A DNA stretch of 64,000 bases. Source: Thiodiazotropha sp050305635 (GTDB taxonomy: Bacteria > Pseudomonadota > Gammaproteobacteria > Chromatiales > Chromatiaceae). Both the position numbers and the translations under genes were made by a program. The stretch spans positions 14,623 to 78,622 of the forward strand of contig JBNLFS010000057.1 in NCBI GenBank assembly GCA_050305635.1, given 5' to 3'. The number at the start of each line of letters is the position of its first letter. Positions within the stretch are counted from its first letter, which is position 1. Below are positions 43,762-54,374 of the stretch, piece by piece. The notes beneath the pieces are model-generated. The model was not told the origin of the DNA. It did not search any database and worked only from the letters and a program-made list of their open reading frames with translations.

Positions 43762-46700
43762 TGTTTGCTTTCCGCCAGCACTTCGTTGATGTTCTCCAGC
43801 AACTCACTTTCCTGATAGGGCTTGCCCAGACAGCGCTTGACGCCCAGATCCATGGCCCGCTGACGGTGTTTGTCGCCTACCCGGGAGGAGATCATGATGA
43901 TCGGCAGCCCGTAATAGTCGACCGAGTTGTTGATGTGCCGGGCCAGTTCGAAACCGTCCATACGCGGCATTTCGATATCCAGCAGCATGATGTCCGGCAC
44001 CTGTTCCTGCAGCAGGGCGACCGCTTCGACGCCGTCCTTTGCAGTGACCACTTCCATATCGTGACGTTCGAGGAGTCGGCTGGTGACCTTGCGCACGGTG
44101 ATCGAATCGTCCACCACCATGACCCGCACCCGCTCTTCCACCCGTTTCTGCGCCTGCTCGACCGAAGCCCGGATCGGTGCGGTGTGGGTGGCGTCCATAC
44201 GCACCAGGGCCGCCAGATCGAGAATCAACGCCACCCGGCCGTCCGCGAGAATGGTGCCGCCGGTGATCCAGCGTACACTGCCCACCTGCTTGCCCAGGGA
44301 CTTGACCACCACCTGGCGGCTGCCCAGCAATTCATCCACCTGTAACGCGACCTGATGTTCACCGGTCTGCAGCAGCAGCAGGGGCAGCCAGCGCGGACCC
44401 TCCTGCAGCTCCTGATGACCGACGCCCATCATGCGTCCCAGGTAATTGACCTTGTACTGCTTGCCGGCGTATTCGAAACCGTTCTGCGCATCCGCATAAC
44501 ACTGCTGCAGATCCTGACGGCGGATGCGCACCACGGCGCTGACACTGCCGTGGGGTATGGCGTAGATCTCCTCGCTGACCCGCACCAGGAGTGCGTCGGT
44601 GATCGCCAGGGTCAACGGCAGACGGATGATGAAGCTGGTGCCGCGTCCCGGCTGGGAATCGATCTCCAGGGAGCCGCCCAGTTGCTTGACCTCGCTGACT
44701 ACTACGTCCAGACCCACGCCGCGACCGGAGATCTGGGTGACCTCCTTGGCGGTACTGAAGCCGGGCAGCAGCACGCATTGAATCAGGTCGTCGTCGCTGA
44801 TCTCCGCATTGGCGTTGATCATGCCCTGTTTGACGGCCCGCGCACGGATCGCCTCGATATCCAGACCCCGCCCGTCGTCGGACAGGGTGATCAGTACGTC
44901 GGTGGCCTCCCGATCGAGGTAGAGGGAGATACGGCCGGTCTCCTGTTTGCCGGTGGAGACACGGTCCTGGGGATATTCGATACCGTGGGAGACGGAGTTG
45001 CGCAACAGGTGCTCGAGCACCGGCACCATGCGGTTGAGGATACTGCGATCGAGTTCCCCTTCGATGCCGAAACACTCCAGGTTGGCCTTCTTGCTCAACT
45101 GGCCGGCGGTCTGGCGAACCAGACGCTGCATCCGCGGCACCAGGGTAGCGAAAGGCACCATGCGGGTGCGCAACAGGCCATCCTGCAGATCGTTGGAAAT
45201 CCGCGACTGCTGCAGCAGCAGGGTATCGGTCTCACGCTGCAGATCGCGCAGGGATTCGTTGATGTTACCCAGGTCGTTGACGGTCTCCACCAGAGCCCGG
45301 GAGAGCTGCTGCATATTGGAGAAGCGGTCCAGCTCGAGGGGATCGAATTCCGCCTTCTCGTGGTCATCCTGCTCGTTGTCCCGCTCCCAGCGATACAGAA
45401 TCTGCGCTTCGGTCTCGATTTCGAGACCACGCAACTGGGTGTAGAGACGGGATACCGTCTGTTCGAGTTCCGAAAGGTTGAAGCCGAGGACGCTGTTCTG
45501 CTGTTCCAGGCGGGCGCGGTAGATGCTCACCTCGCCGGCATGATTGACCAGTCGGTCCATCAGTTCGGCATTGACGCGAACCTGATCCTTGCTCGCCTTG
45601 TGGCTCTCCTTGTCATCTTCCTGCTGGGGATTCAGCAGCTTCGCGATCTTTTCGTTGAACGGCAGCACCTTGGCGGATTTTGGCGCCTCCTCCTCGACAA
45701 CCTCAGGGGGCTCAGGCGTATGCTGGATGGTCTCCACCATTCCGTCGTAGGAGGGGGTCATCTCGCCACCCAGCAGATTGTGCAGCTGGGTGACCTGCAG
45801 ATCCGATGCGGGGACCTTTCCGGTCTTGCCCAGGGTATCCACCTGCAGGGCCAGATGATCGATGGCCTGCCTCAGGGTGTCGGTCACCGTCTCGATGGGA
45901 TCGATCTCGCCTTCGGCCAGCGCGGTCATGAGCGATTCCACCGCGTGACTCAGATCCCCGACCGGCATGACACCGGCAAGACGTGCGCTGCCCTTGAGGG
46001 TGTGCAGATTACGTTGCATCCCATCGATGGCGCTGCGATCACTCAGGTTATCCAGCCAGTTCTGGAAATGGGTTTCGATCTGCTCCGTGAATTCCTTGGC
46101 TTCCTCGATGAAGATCTGGATCAGTTCATCGTCTTCACCCACTTCCAACAACACTTCATCCTGCAGCAGCATGAAGGAATCTTCACCGGAGTCCAGGGAC
46201 TCCGAGGTGACCTCTTCGATAGCGAAGGCGTCATCCGGCAGATCCACATCGAATGCCTCGACCCGATCCTGATCGCTGACCGCGGCCGGCGCGACTTCTT
46301 CAAGTTCTGCCTCCGCTGCCTCGTTCTCAAGCGCTTCGAGTTCCTGCTGCACCTCCGGATCGACATAGGCCTTGTCGGTCGCGCTTCGCTGACCGGCGGC
46401 ATCGATCAGTGACTGAATCTCCGAGATCAGAGGATCCGCCCGATGCACACACCCGGTGGACTCCGCATCGTCGGTCTGGGTCGCAAGCAGATCCAGGGTT
46501 GCGCGGGAGAGGTTCATCACCGCGCCTTCGGCGGGTACCAGACCCCGGGTCACCGCATTGAGCAGCGACTCCATGGCATGACTCAGATCCCCCACCGGCT
46601 CAATACCCGCCAGTCGGGAGCTACCCTTGATGGTGTGCAGCGCCCGCTGCATCGCATCCACCGGCTGGTGATCCGCGGGATTGTCACTCCATTGCTGGAA

Positions 46701-49700
46701 TTGTCCCTCCAGGGTTTCCAGCAGCTCCTTGGACTCCTCGACAAAGATCTCGACCAGTTCCCGATCTTCGCTGACCTCGAACAGATCTCCGTCGTGGAGG
46801 AAACTCATCGGCTCTTCGTAGTAGGAGGCCGTATCGACAACCTCGGAAGCGGTGAACTCGCTGTCGTCCTCTTCCAGGCGTTCCAGTTCCTGCTGCAGTT
46901 CCTCGTCCTGAGCGGTCTCTAGAGAGGTGGTCAACGCTTCGGAAGTCCACTCGTCGTCCTGCTCGTCTTCGAACGGTGTTTCCTCAACCAGCCCGGTGTC
47001 CAGGGTCTCGGAGTCCGGTTCCTCTTCCAGGGCCTCCATCACCGCCTGCAGATTGGCATCTTCCGGGACGGCATCCGCATCGAAATCCAGGAAGTCGCTA
47101 TCACTCTCTTCGAGAGCGACCGGTTCATCCTCCTGCTGCCGTGCCATGGGATTCTCCAGGTCGTGCAACAGGGTATCGGAAATGTGAACTTTACCGGTAG
47201 TGGCGGCGTCCTCCACCTGGGTGGCCAGAAAATCGAAAGCCTGGCGGACCAGATCCTGGATCGGCTGGTCAGCGGTGATCTGCTGATGCAGGATTCGCTC
47301 GAACAGACTTTTAAGGCCATGACTGACATCCCCGATCGGCGAAATGCCGGCCAGCCGGGAACTCCCCTTCAGGGTGTGCAGGGTACGTTTGATCTCATCG
47401 ATCACCGCCCCGTCATGCAATGCATGCTCCCACCGGGTGTAACTCGCTTCGAGCGACTCCAGCAGCTCGCGCCCCTCTTCGATGAAGATTTCCAGTAGCT
47501 CTTCATCCTCACCGACTTCGAAGAACTCATCCTCCTGCAGGTAGGTGGTGGACTCATGGAACACCACCGGCTGTGGCGTCTCTTCGTCTGGCTCGGCGGA
47601 CTCCTCGAATGCGTCAGAGGGTTCCTCCGTGGGAGGTTCAGGGGCCTCCTCAAGCTCGAAGGAGGGCTCCTCCGTGGGAAGTTCTGCGATCTCCTCGAGT
47701 TCGATCGAGGATTCCTCTTCGGTAGATTCAGGAGCCTCCTCGAGCTCGAACGAGGGTGCTTCCACAGGAAGTTCAGGCGCCTCTTGGAGTTCACTGGTCT
47801 CTTCGAGGAAAGAGGTCGGTTCACTCTCCAGCGCAAGGTCGTCGGACTCCGACTGCAAACCGGTGTCGTGCAAATCCTCTCCGAGACCATGATTGAGCTG
47901 CTGCAACGCGTCCCTCAAACCACTGAGGTATGTCTCGACGTTCGGTTCCGGAAGATCCTCATCCGGGAGGGTATCCAGCAGTTCGCGAATGTAACCGACA
48001 CTGCCTCCGATCAGTCCAATCACCTGCGCGTCCGCGGGGCGCTGCAGATCATGCACCGCGTTGGCGTAGTCTTCCATGGCTTCGCTAAGCTCTGCGATCG
48101 GCATGATGCCGGTCATCTGGGCGCTGCCGTGCAGGGTATGGCAGGCGCGCACCACCGATTCCGGCAACTGTATCGCGGGATCCGCGGCTTCGGCCATATG
48201 GAGAAAGGTTTCGATCTCCTGAAGATGCTCTTCAGACTCCTCAGCGAAGACTTCCAGCAGTTCCGTATCGATCTCGATGATCAGATCCGAATCCGTGAAA
48301 TCCGCCAGCAGGGCCTCTTCGAGTCCGGCCTCCGGGGATTCCAGGAGTTCCTCCTCGAGAGCCTCCTCATCGCCTGTTTCGGACAGGGCCTGCAGCTCGA
48401 TCGGCGGCTCTTCATCATCCGACAGCTCCGTATCCAGCTCCAGACTCAGATCCTCCAGCTCCTCGGGAAGCTCGAAGGAATCATCGGCCTCGGCCCTCTC
48501 TTCAGGCGCTTCCAGGGTCACGGACTCGAAGTCATGCGGCGCATCCAACGACTCCGCTGTCACCGCTTCCGCCTGACTCTCAGTGATTGATTCGGGTGTC
48601 TCAGCAACTTCCTCGGGCGTCTCTTCAGCGGCTTCAGGAGCCGCTTCGACAGAGACTTCGGACTCCGCGGCCTCGAGCGGAACCGCCTCGATCGCGGGGG
48701 CTTCCTTCCGTGGCATGGGCTTGCCATCGGCCAATGCGTAAGCCTGGGCTTGGAGCAGATCCACATCCGCGCTGGGGTAGACACCCTGTTCCTGAGAATC
48801 GATCAGGTCCGGCAGAGAGTCCACCACCCGATTAAGCAGATCGATCATATCCGGGCTGACATGGATGGTTTCATCGATCAGCCGGTTGAGCATGTTCTCG
48901 ACGGACCAGGCCAGTTCACCAATGACCTTGGCGCCGACCAGACGGCCGCTGCCCTTGAGGGTATGGAATGAGCGGCGGAAGGTGACCAGGGCATCCCGGT
49001 CCTCGTAATTGCGTGCCCAACGGGGTAGATGCTCCTGGATGACTTCCTGTTCCTCGCGCGCCTCCTCGATGAAGATCTCGAGGATCTCCGGATCGATCTC
49101 GTCGAGCATCGGTTTGCGGCTGGAGGGAATCTCCTCCTCTTCGGCCGGAGATTCGGGTGCAACCGCGACCGGTTCGGAGGGTGCTTCGGAGACCGGCTCG
49201 GGTTCGGCCGATTGCGCATCGCTCGTGGGCTCGCTGTCCACGGAGATCTCTTCCACCAGCGGCTGCGGAGGTTCGATCTGCAGACTGCTGGCGCCGAACT
49301 CCAGATCGGAGACCTCGTCCTCCTGGAGATCGTAGCCCTCGGCATGATCGGCCGATTCGCTGACTTCGATGGGCTCCACGGGGGTGGTGTATTCGGTACG
49401 CTCCACCTGCCCTTCGCTGAGCAGGTCGTTCAGCGAGGCCTGGGCGATGGCCAGAATCTCGCGCCGGTCGCCGGCGCCGTCGACCAGGGTTTCGAGGTAA
49501 TACTCGATACTGCTCACGACATCCGCCAGTGAGTTCATCTGCTGACGACTGGGCTTGCTGCGCGCCTCGATCAGGGTCTGCTGGATGAAGCTGCCGGTTT
49601 TCTGCAGCAGTTCCGCCGCTTCGCGCATGTTGAGCATGCTCAGGGCGCCTTGCACACGCTTGAATCCCTGGCGGACGTTATCCAGCAGGGTGGTGTCCTC

Positions 49701-51080
49701 GGGCGCCTCGGTGAAGCTGATGATCGCCTCTTTGGACTTGGCGATCTCGACTTTCGCCTCCTTCACCGTTTGCTTGATCAGGTTCTGGTATTCCCCTTCG
49801 GGCATGCTCAGCCCAAGGGTATCGTCCTCCTCTTCCGCAGCGCCAGGCTGGAAGGTGTGCAGGGTACTGAGCGAGGACTCGACATAGAGAATGTCGCCGG
49901 CCATCTCCATCAATTCGAACTCTTCCGGCATCACCCCCTGCTCGACAAAGTTCTTCACCTTGTCGGCCTGTCGGTTGAGGCGTGAACGCAAGGCGCCCTG
50001 ACCGATCATTCCAAGCGTGTCTGCGAGTTTCCGGGTGGGCGATTCCAGGTGAGCCAGCATTTCCATGTTGGCTTTCTCGTCGCGCATGAACAGATCGAGA
50101 ATATCCTTGATTCGGGTCAGCTCGGTGCTCACCGCGTCCTTGATCGATTCCGCCAGTTCCGCATTGGAGCCGGTGAGACCCAGACGGCCCTGACTCAACT
50201 GAGCTTCACTCGGCATCACCGTGTCGAGATGGAAGGTCTCCTTGATTTCCCGGATCAGCGGATGATGGGAATCCGCCCGGGCGATGTAGTACAGCAGGTT
50301 CTTCAGCAAGGCCGCCGGAGGCTGGTCCACCAGGGCCTGTTCACCGCTGTCCACGATGGTCTTCATCTTTCGATCGAGACGGCTGAACAGCTGCTTGACC
50401 GCAATTCCCGGGGCGATCGTATTCTCAATCAGCCCGTGCATCAGACCTTCCGCAACCCAGAACAGCTGCTTGACCTGCTCGGTCCCGGCATGTTGGCGCA
50501 GGGTGGCGAAGACATCGCGCAGCAATGGCCAACCGTGCACCGTATCCCGTTTGCGGTACCAGCTCAGCAATCCCAGGTGAAACTTCTGCCGCACCTGACG
50601 GGTAAGCTCCGGCAGATGATCGTTGATCAGTCCCTTTTCTTCCTGGGTGTCGATTTCCGGTTTGAACAACGCGGCTTCCGACAGCAGCGGGGCATCCCGA
50701 ACCGCGCGCAGATCATTCAGCAGGGGCAGGATGATCAGCGGTATGTCCGCATCCCCGCCCTGCAGCTTCTCCAGATAATCGGGCAGCTGAATCAGCGCCA
50801 GCATCAACGCCTCGGCGGCATCCTCTTCCTGGCGCACGCGACCCTGCGCCATGTCCCGCACCACCAGCTCCATCTCTTCGGCGAGCATGCTGGGTCCGTA
50901 GACCTGCACCATCTGCAGGACTCGGGCGATCTGATGCAGATGGTCACCGCAAACCGCGAGGGAATCTCCGTCACCGGGTGACTCCACATAGGCTTCCAAG
51001 GCCTGACGGGCATGGCGAATGGACACATCCAGTTCGTCCTTGACCCAGTTCAGGGCACCAAAATCTTGCGCGTTATTCAT
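43758..51080 (-). CDS. chpA: Hybrid chemotaxis histidine kinase ChpA
   Basis: The 2440-residue protein is the central kinase of the Pil-Chp system. After ~650 N-terminal residues with degenerate phosphotransfer-like helices come five HPt motifs: HTLKGSGRLVGA (~700), HTLHGSAQM (~980), HTLKGSSRLAG (~1233), HTIKGSSRLAG (~1482) and HTLKGSARLAG (~1692). Very acidic Glu/Pro/Ser linkers separate them. The CheA core follows: dimerisation helices (~1850), HATPase with LLRNSVSHGIEYP (~2027) and CheW (~2150-2290). The C-terminal receiver has VVDDS and LLDIEMPRMDG (~2320-2440). The length is close to P. aeruginosa ChpA. It signals to PilG and PilH to control pilus extension and retraction. Confidence 0.95.
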   Translation of the reverse strand: MNNAQDFGALNWVKDELDVSIRHARQALEAYVESPGDGDSLAVCGDHLHQIARVLQMVQVYGPSMLAEEMELVVRDMAQGRVRQEEDAAEALMLALIQLPDYLEKLQGGDADIPLIILPLLNDLRAVRDAPLLSEAALFKPEIDTQEEKGLINDHLPELTRQVRQKFHLGLLSWYRKRDTVHGWPLLRDVFATLRQHAGTEQVKQLFWVAEGLMHGLIENTIAPGIAVKQLFSRLDRKMKTIVDSGEQALVDQPPAALLKNLLYYIARADSHHPLIREIKETFHLDTVMPSEAQLSQGRLGLTGSNAELAESIKDAVSTELTRIKDILDLFMRDEKANMEMLAHLESPTRKLADTLGMIGQGALRSRLNRQADKVKNFVEQGVMPEEFELMEMAGDILYVESSLSTLHTFQPGAAEEEDDTLGLSMPEGEYQNLIKQTVKEAKVEIAKSKEAIISFTEAPEDTTLLDNVRQGFKRVQGALSMLNMREAAELLQKTGSFIQQTLIEARSKPSRQQMNSLADVVSSIEYYLETLVDGAGDRREILAIAQASLNDLLSEGQVERTEYTTPVEPIEVSESADHAEGYDLQEDEVSDLEFGASSLQIEPPQPLVEEISVDSEPTSDAQSAEPEPVSEAPSEPVAVAPESPAEEEEIPSSRKPMLDEIDPEILEIFIEEAREEQEVIQEHLPRWARNYEDRDALVTFRRSFHTLKGSGRLVGAKVIGELAWSVENMLNRLIDETIHVSPDMIDLLNRVVDSLPDLIDSQEQGVYPSADVDLLQAQAYALADGKPMPRKEAPAIEAVPLEAAESEVSVEAAPEAAEETPEEVAETPESITESQAEAVTAESLDAPHDFESVTLEAPEERAEADDSFELPEELEDLSLELDTELSDDEEPPIELQALSETGDEEALEEELLESPEAGLEEALLADFTDSDLIIEIDTELLEVFAEESEEHLQEIETFLHMAEAADPAIQLPESVVRACHTLHGSAQMTGIMPIAELSEAMEDYANAVHDLQRPADAQVIGLIGGSVGYIRELLDTLPDEDLPEPNVETYLSGLRDALQQLNHGLGEDLHDTGLQSESDDLALESEPTSFLEETSELQEAPELPVEAPSFELEEAPESTEEESSIELEEIAELPTEEPSFELEEAPEPPTEEPSDAFEESAEPDEETPQPVVFHESTTYLQEDEFFEVGEDEELLEIFIEEGRELLESLEASYTRWEHALHDGAVIDEIKRTLHTLKGSSRLAGISPIGDVSHGLKSLFERILHQQITADQPIQDLVRQAFDFLATQVEDAATTGKVHISDTLLHDLENPMARQQEDEPVALEESDSDFLDFDADAVPEDANLQAVMEALEEEPDSETLDTGLVEETPFEDEQDDEWTSEALTTSLETAQDEELQQELERLEEDDSEFTASEVVDTASYYEEPMSFLHDGDLFEVSEDRELVEIFVEESKELLETLEGQFQQWSDNPADHQPVDAMQRALHTIKGSSRLAGIEPVGDLSHAMESLLNAVTRGLVPAEGAVMNLSRATLDLLATQTDDAESTGCVHRADPLISEIQSLIDAAGQRSATDKAYVDPEVQQELEALENEAAEAELEEVAPAAVSDQDRVEAFDVDLPDDAFAIEEVTSESLDSGEDSFMLLQDEVLLEVGEDDELIQIFIEEAKEFTEQIETHFQNWLDNLSDRSAIDGMQRNLHTLKGSARLAGVMPVGDLSHAVESLMTALAEGEIDPIETVTDTLRQAIDHLALQVDTLGKTGKVPASDLQVTQLHNLLGGEMTPSYDGMVETIQHTPEPPEVVEEEAPKSAKVLPFNEKIAKLLNPQQEDDKESHKASKDQVRVNAELMDRLVNHAGEVSIYRARLEQQNSVLGFNLSELEQTVSRLYTQLRGLEIETEAQILYRWERDNEQDDHEKAEFDPLELDRFSNMQQLSRALVETVNDLGNINESLRDLQRETDTLLLQQSRISNDLQDGLLRTRMVPFATLVPRMQRLVRQTAGQLSKKANLECFGIEGELDRSILNRMVPVLEHLLRNSVSHGIEYPQDRVSTGKQETGRISLYLDREATDVLITLSDDGRGLDIEAIRARAVKQGMINANAEISDDDLIQCVLLPGFSTAKEVTQISGRGVGLDVVVSEVKQLGGSLEIDSQPGRGTSFIIRLPLTLAITDALLVRVSEEIYAIPHGSVSAVVRIRRQDLQQCYADAQNGFEYAGKQYKVNYLGRMMGVGHQELQEGPRWLPLLLLQTGEHQVALQVDELLGSRQVVVKSLGKQVGSVRWITGGTILADGRVALILDLAALVRMDATHTAPIRASVEQAQKRVEERVRVMVVDDSITVRKVTSRLLERHDMEVVTAKDGVEAVALLQEQVPDIMLLDIEMPRMDGFELARHINNSVDYYGLPIIMISSRVGDKHRQRAMDLGVKRCLGKPYQESELLENINEVLAESKQ

Positions 51081-51161
51081 GTGCGGTGCACTCCCGTCGG
51101 GAAACCGGTGAGGGTGTCATTGAGCATACTTGTCCATCTTACGTAGCTATGGCCACCGGCA

Positions 51162-53204
51162 TCAGGACGGCAGACGGAAACCGGCAACGGATTTCTGCAG
51201 CTGATCCGACAGATCCGCCAACGCACCGATGGAGTTGGCGGTCTGATGGGTGCCTTCCGAAGTCTGGTTGGTAATCTCCTGAATGACGCTCATGGTGTCT
51301 TTCACGTTCACCGCCTGTTCCGACTGGACCTGCGCCGAGGTGGCGATCTTGCCGGTCAGGTCGGCGATGTACTGGGACACGCTCTCGATCTCTTTCAGGG
51401 CTTCGCCCGCGTCTTCCGCGAGTTTCGCGCCTTTCACCACACCCGAGGTGCTCGCCTCCATGGAGGTCACCGCTTCGTTGGTATCCGCCTGAATGGTCTT
51501 AACCAGCGCCTCGATCTGTTTGGTGGCGTTGATGGAGCGTTCCGCGAGTCGCTGTCCTTCGTCCGCGACCACCGCAAAACCGCGACCCGCCTCACCGGCC
51601 ATGGCGGCCTGCATGGCGGCGTTCAGAGCGAGAATGTTGGTCTGGTCCGCGATGTCGTCGATCAGTTCCACGATATCGCCGATCTCCTGGGAGCTTTCAC
51701 CCAGGCGCTTGATCCGTTTCGAGGTCTCCTGGATCTGCTCACGAATGTTGTCCATGCCGTTGATGGTGTTGCGCACGGTTTCGGCACCGGCGCTGGCGAT
51801 CTCTACCGAGCGCTTGGCCACCTCGGCCGACTCGGTAGCGTCGTTCGACATCTGGTCGATCGCTTCGGTCATCTCGCCGATGGAACCGTTGGCCAGGGAA
51901 ATCTGCTCAGCCTGATGCTCACTCGCTTCCGCCAGATGCATGGCGGTGGCCCGACTCTCCTGGGTGGCGCTGGAAACCTGTTCCGAGGTCGTGTTGATGG
52001 TGGTGACCAGTTCCCGCAGCGCTTCGATGGCGTAGTTGATCGAGTCGGCGATGGCGCCGGTGATATCCTCGGTCACGCTGGCGGTCACGGTGAGGTCGCC
52101 GTCGGCCAGGTCGCCCATTTCATCGAGCAGCTGCAGAATCGCCTTCTGGTTGTTTTCGTTCTGCTGCTTACTCGCCATTTCCCGGCGTTGCGCATCGACA
52201 ACCAACTGAACCCCAAGCAGCACCAGAAACAGAGCCGCGGCACCACCGAACAGAGCAATCATGCCGGGGCCGGCCTTGATCCCGAGGAAGGAGAAACGAC
52301 CGGGGGATTGACTGTAGGCGGCAATCAGGGTGTCCGCCGCGTCGCTCACCTGGTCGGAACCATTGCTCACCATGGAAGCCGCTTCCAGGGCCGGCAGCAC
52401 ATCCGGGATGTTCTGGATGATCTCCGCCGCGTTGTCCTGGATGGTGGTGAACAAGGTGGCCACATCGGCGAGTCGCTGCAAAGCGACCTTGTCGTCCACC
52501 TTATCGATGCCCAGATCCTTGTCTCCGCTGCGCAAACCTTCAAGCACCCGGCCGAACATGTCGGCATCGCGGCTGAACTGGTCGATCGCGGCCGCGGTCT
52601 TCTCACCACCGGCCAACACCTGGTTTACATTGGAGTTGATGCGCTGGATCAGCACCTGCAGTTCCGTCGCGGTGTAGACCTGACGGCGCGGGGCGTTGCT
52701 GTTGATCAATACCTCGCCCAGCTCCTCGGAGAGTTCCTGCAACTGAGGCACAAACTCGGAGATCACCGCGGAGAATTCGTCGATCGCGAGGATGTTCTCC
52801 TGGGCCTTGAGGATTTCGTCGATGTTGTTTTTAAGACTGGTCCACTTGGTTTCCAGATCCGACAGCTCGGTATTCACTGCAGCCGGCGAGGCGGGCAGAT
52901 CACTGGCGGCGCCCCCTCCGTTCTTCAGTTCATACATAATGTTGTCAAAACGGTCCCGGGTCTTCTGCAGGGGCTTAAAGGATTGAAGCTCACCCCGGGA
53001 GGCGGAGAGGGCGTATTTGGCGATACGCTGAGACAGTACCTGCTGTTCCGCGGTACGGATCAGGTAACCCTCATCATAGGAATCCCATTTGGTGGTATGC
53101 AAAAAGGTCACGAGTGCCAACACCAGACACACCAGGACCAATACAGCCAAGGTGGTGATGACCTTGTTTGAGGGCAGATTCACGCCCGCATGTTTGCCTT
53201 TCAT
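51162..53204 (-). CDS. pilJ: Methyl-accepting chemotaxis protein PilJ
   Basis: The 680 residues have two membrane helices (about 16-36 and 310-335) flanking a helical periplasmic domain typical of PilJ. A HAMP-like region follows, then the signalling hairpin with the tip EIGDIVELIDDIADQTNILA. GGGAG precedes the ATG. PilJ is the receptor of the Pil-Chp system at the cell poles. Its methylation partners (CheR-like PilK, CheB-like ChpB) are absent from this cluster. Confidence 0.94.
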   Translation of the reverse strand: MKGKHAGVNLPSNKVITTLAVLVLVCLVLALVTFLHTTKWDSYDEGYLIRTAEQQVLSQRIAKYALSASRGELQSFKPLQKTRDRFDNIMYELKNGGGAASDLPASPAAVNTELSDLETKWTSLKNNIDEILKAQENILAIDEFSAVISEFVPQLQELSEELGEVLINSNAPRRQVYTATELQVLIQRINSNVNQVLAGGEKTAAAIDQFSRDADMFGRVLEGLRSGDKDLGIDKVDDKVALQRLADVATLFTTIQDNAAEIIQNIPDVLPALEAASMVSNGSDQVSDAADTLIAAYSQSPGRFSFLGIKAGPGMIALFGGAAALFLVLLGVQLVVDAQRREMASKQQNENNQKAILQLLDEMGDLADGDLTVTASVTEDITGAIADSINYAIEALRELVTTINTTSEQVSSATQESRATAMHLAEASEHQAEQISLANGSIGEMTEAIDQMSNDATESAEVAKRSVEIASAGAETVRNTINGMDNIREQIQETSKRIKRLGESSQEIGDIVELIDDIADQTNILALNAAMQAAMAGEAGRGFAVVADEGQRLAERSINATKQIEALVKTIQADTNEAVTSMEASTSGVVKGAKLAEDAGEALKEIESVSQYIADLTGKIATSAQVQSEQAVNVKDTMSVIQEITNQTSEGTHQTANSIGALADLSDQLQKSVAGFRLPS

Positions 53205-53261
53205 TCTTCTTTCTCCCGAAAGCTTTAAGTCTCAATCCTTAATTCAGTCTTATCCGCAGGA

Positions 53262-53831
53262 TCAACTGGCTGCGATCTGGAATGCGGGATCTTCCGCAAG
53301 TGCGGCCAGGCTGAAAACCGGCCAGGACATCCCGTCCTGATCAAACTCGAACTGAACATATTTCGTGAATTTATTATTGACGGCCCGCGCCTCTCTGGCC
53401 GTCTCTTTGGCGAAATGGCGCATACCGACCATCTCGCCCACCAACACCCCGGTCAGACCACTGCCCAGGGTAAACACCAGAACCCGGCTGCGCCGGGTTC
53501 TGCGCGTCTTCCTTCCGATCAGGAACAGCTGCAGGTCGATCACGGGAATCAGGGTGCCGCGTATGTTCGCAACCCCCATCATCCAGGGCTTGGAACCGGG
53601 AACCAGGGTCAGCGATGTCGGATAGTTAAGTATCTCCTTGACGCTGCTCAAGGGGGCGATGAAGCGGTTTTCACCGATATAGAACATCACCCCTTCCCAG
53701 TAGGTCTGAATCAGCTGCTGCTGCGGCAGACCCTGCGCCTGTTGCCGACAACGCTCTTCGAGGTCAGCCAGAAGCTGAACCACCCCATCCGGGGTCTCCA
53801 CAAGCAGCTGCGGCATGGTGTTATCCGGCAT
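53262..53831 (-). CDS. pilI: CheW-like adaptor PilI
   Basis: The 189-residue CheW-fold protein contains YIGENRFIAPLSSVKEIL and MGVANIRGTLIPVIDLQLFL, typical of PilI. It bridges PilJ and ChpA. Its start overlaps the pilH stop by 11 nt; pilJ begins 57 nt after its stop. Confidence 0.93.
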   Translation of the reverse strand: MPDNTMPQLLVETPDGVVQLLADLEERCRQQAQGLPQQQLIQTYWEGVMFYIGENRFIAPLSSVKEILNYPTSLTLVPGSKPWMMGVANIRGTLIPVIDLQLFLIGRKTRRTRRSRVLVFTLGSGLTGVLVGEMVGMRHFAKETAREARAVNNKFTKYVQFEFDQDGMSWPVFSLAALAEDPAFQIAAS

Positions 53832-54261
53832 TGATCAAGGCCCTGATCTTGCTCAGCAGCTCAGCGGGAGCCACCGGCTTGACCATGTACTCGGTCGCGC
53901 CCTGTCGCATGCCCCAGTTGATGTCGGTCTGCTGATCCTTGGTGGTCACCATGATGACCGGAATCCGCGCCGTGGCTTCATCGTTCTTCAGCAGGCGAGT
54001 GGCCTGGAATCCGTTCAGGACGGGCATCACCACATCCATCAGGATCAGATCGGGAAGCTCCTGCTTGGCCAGGTCGACACCTTCCTGGCCGTCCTTCGCC
54101 ACCAGGATCTGGTAACCCTGCTTTTCGAGTATTTTCTTGAAGACAACGATCTCCGTGGGCGAATCATCGACTACGAGAATCCTACCCTTGGTTTCGCCAG
54201 TAGCTGGGATGCTGCTGTCTTCCGATTCCTCGCGACCCTTGCGAAATAAGTTTTTGATCAT
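53821..54261 (-). CDS. pilH: Twitching motility response regulator PilH
   Basis: The 146-residue single receiver domain has VVDDSPTE, phospho-acceptor D76 in LILMDVVMPVLNGF and the conserved KP (MVKPVAP). A charged ~25-residue N-terminal extension precedes the receiver. Position and sequence match PilH, the CheY-like partner linked to pilus retraction. No output domain is present. Confidence 0.92.
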   Translation of the reverse strand: MIKNLFRKGREESEDSSIPATGETKGRILVVDDSPTEIVVFKKILEKQGYQILVAKDGQEGVDLAKQELPDLILMDVVMPVLNGFQATRLLKNDEATARIPVIMVTTKDQQTDINWGMRQGATEYMVKPVAPAELLSKIRALINAG

Positions 54262-54374
54262 GGTATTACTCTGCCCGCTTGTTCTACGCCTTATCGGCTG
54301 ATGTCACAATGTCTTTAAACCGGCTATCCCTACGTCGAGCAGACATCTCCGTAAGAAGATGCCCTAATGCAAAA

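Noticed and set aside
44355..46412. 685-codon plus-strand ORF
   Set aside because: It is antisense to chpA, produced by high GC at third positions.
51246..53171. 641-codon plus-strand ORF
   Set aside because: It is antisense to pilJ; the minus strand carries the clear MCP signature.
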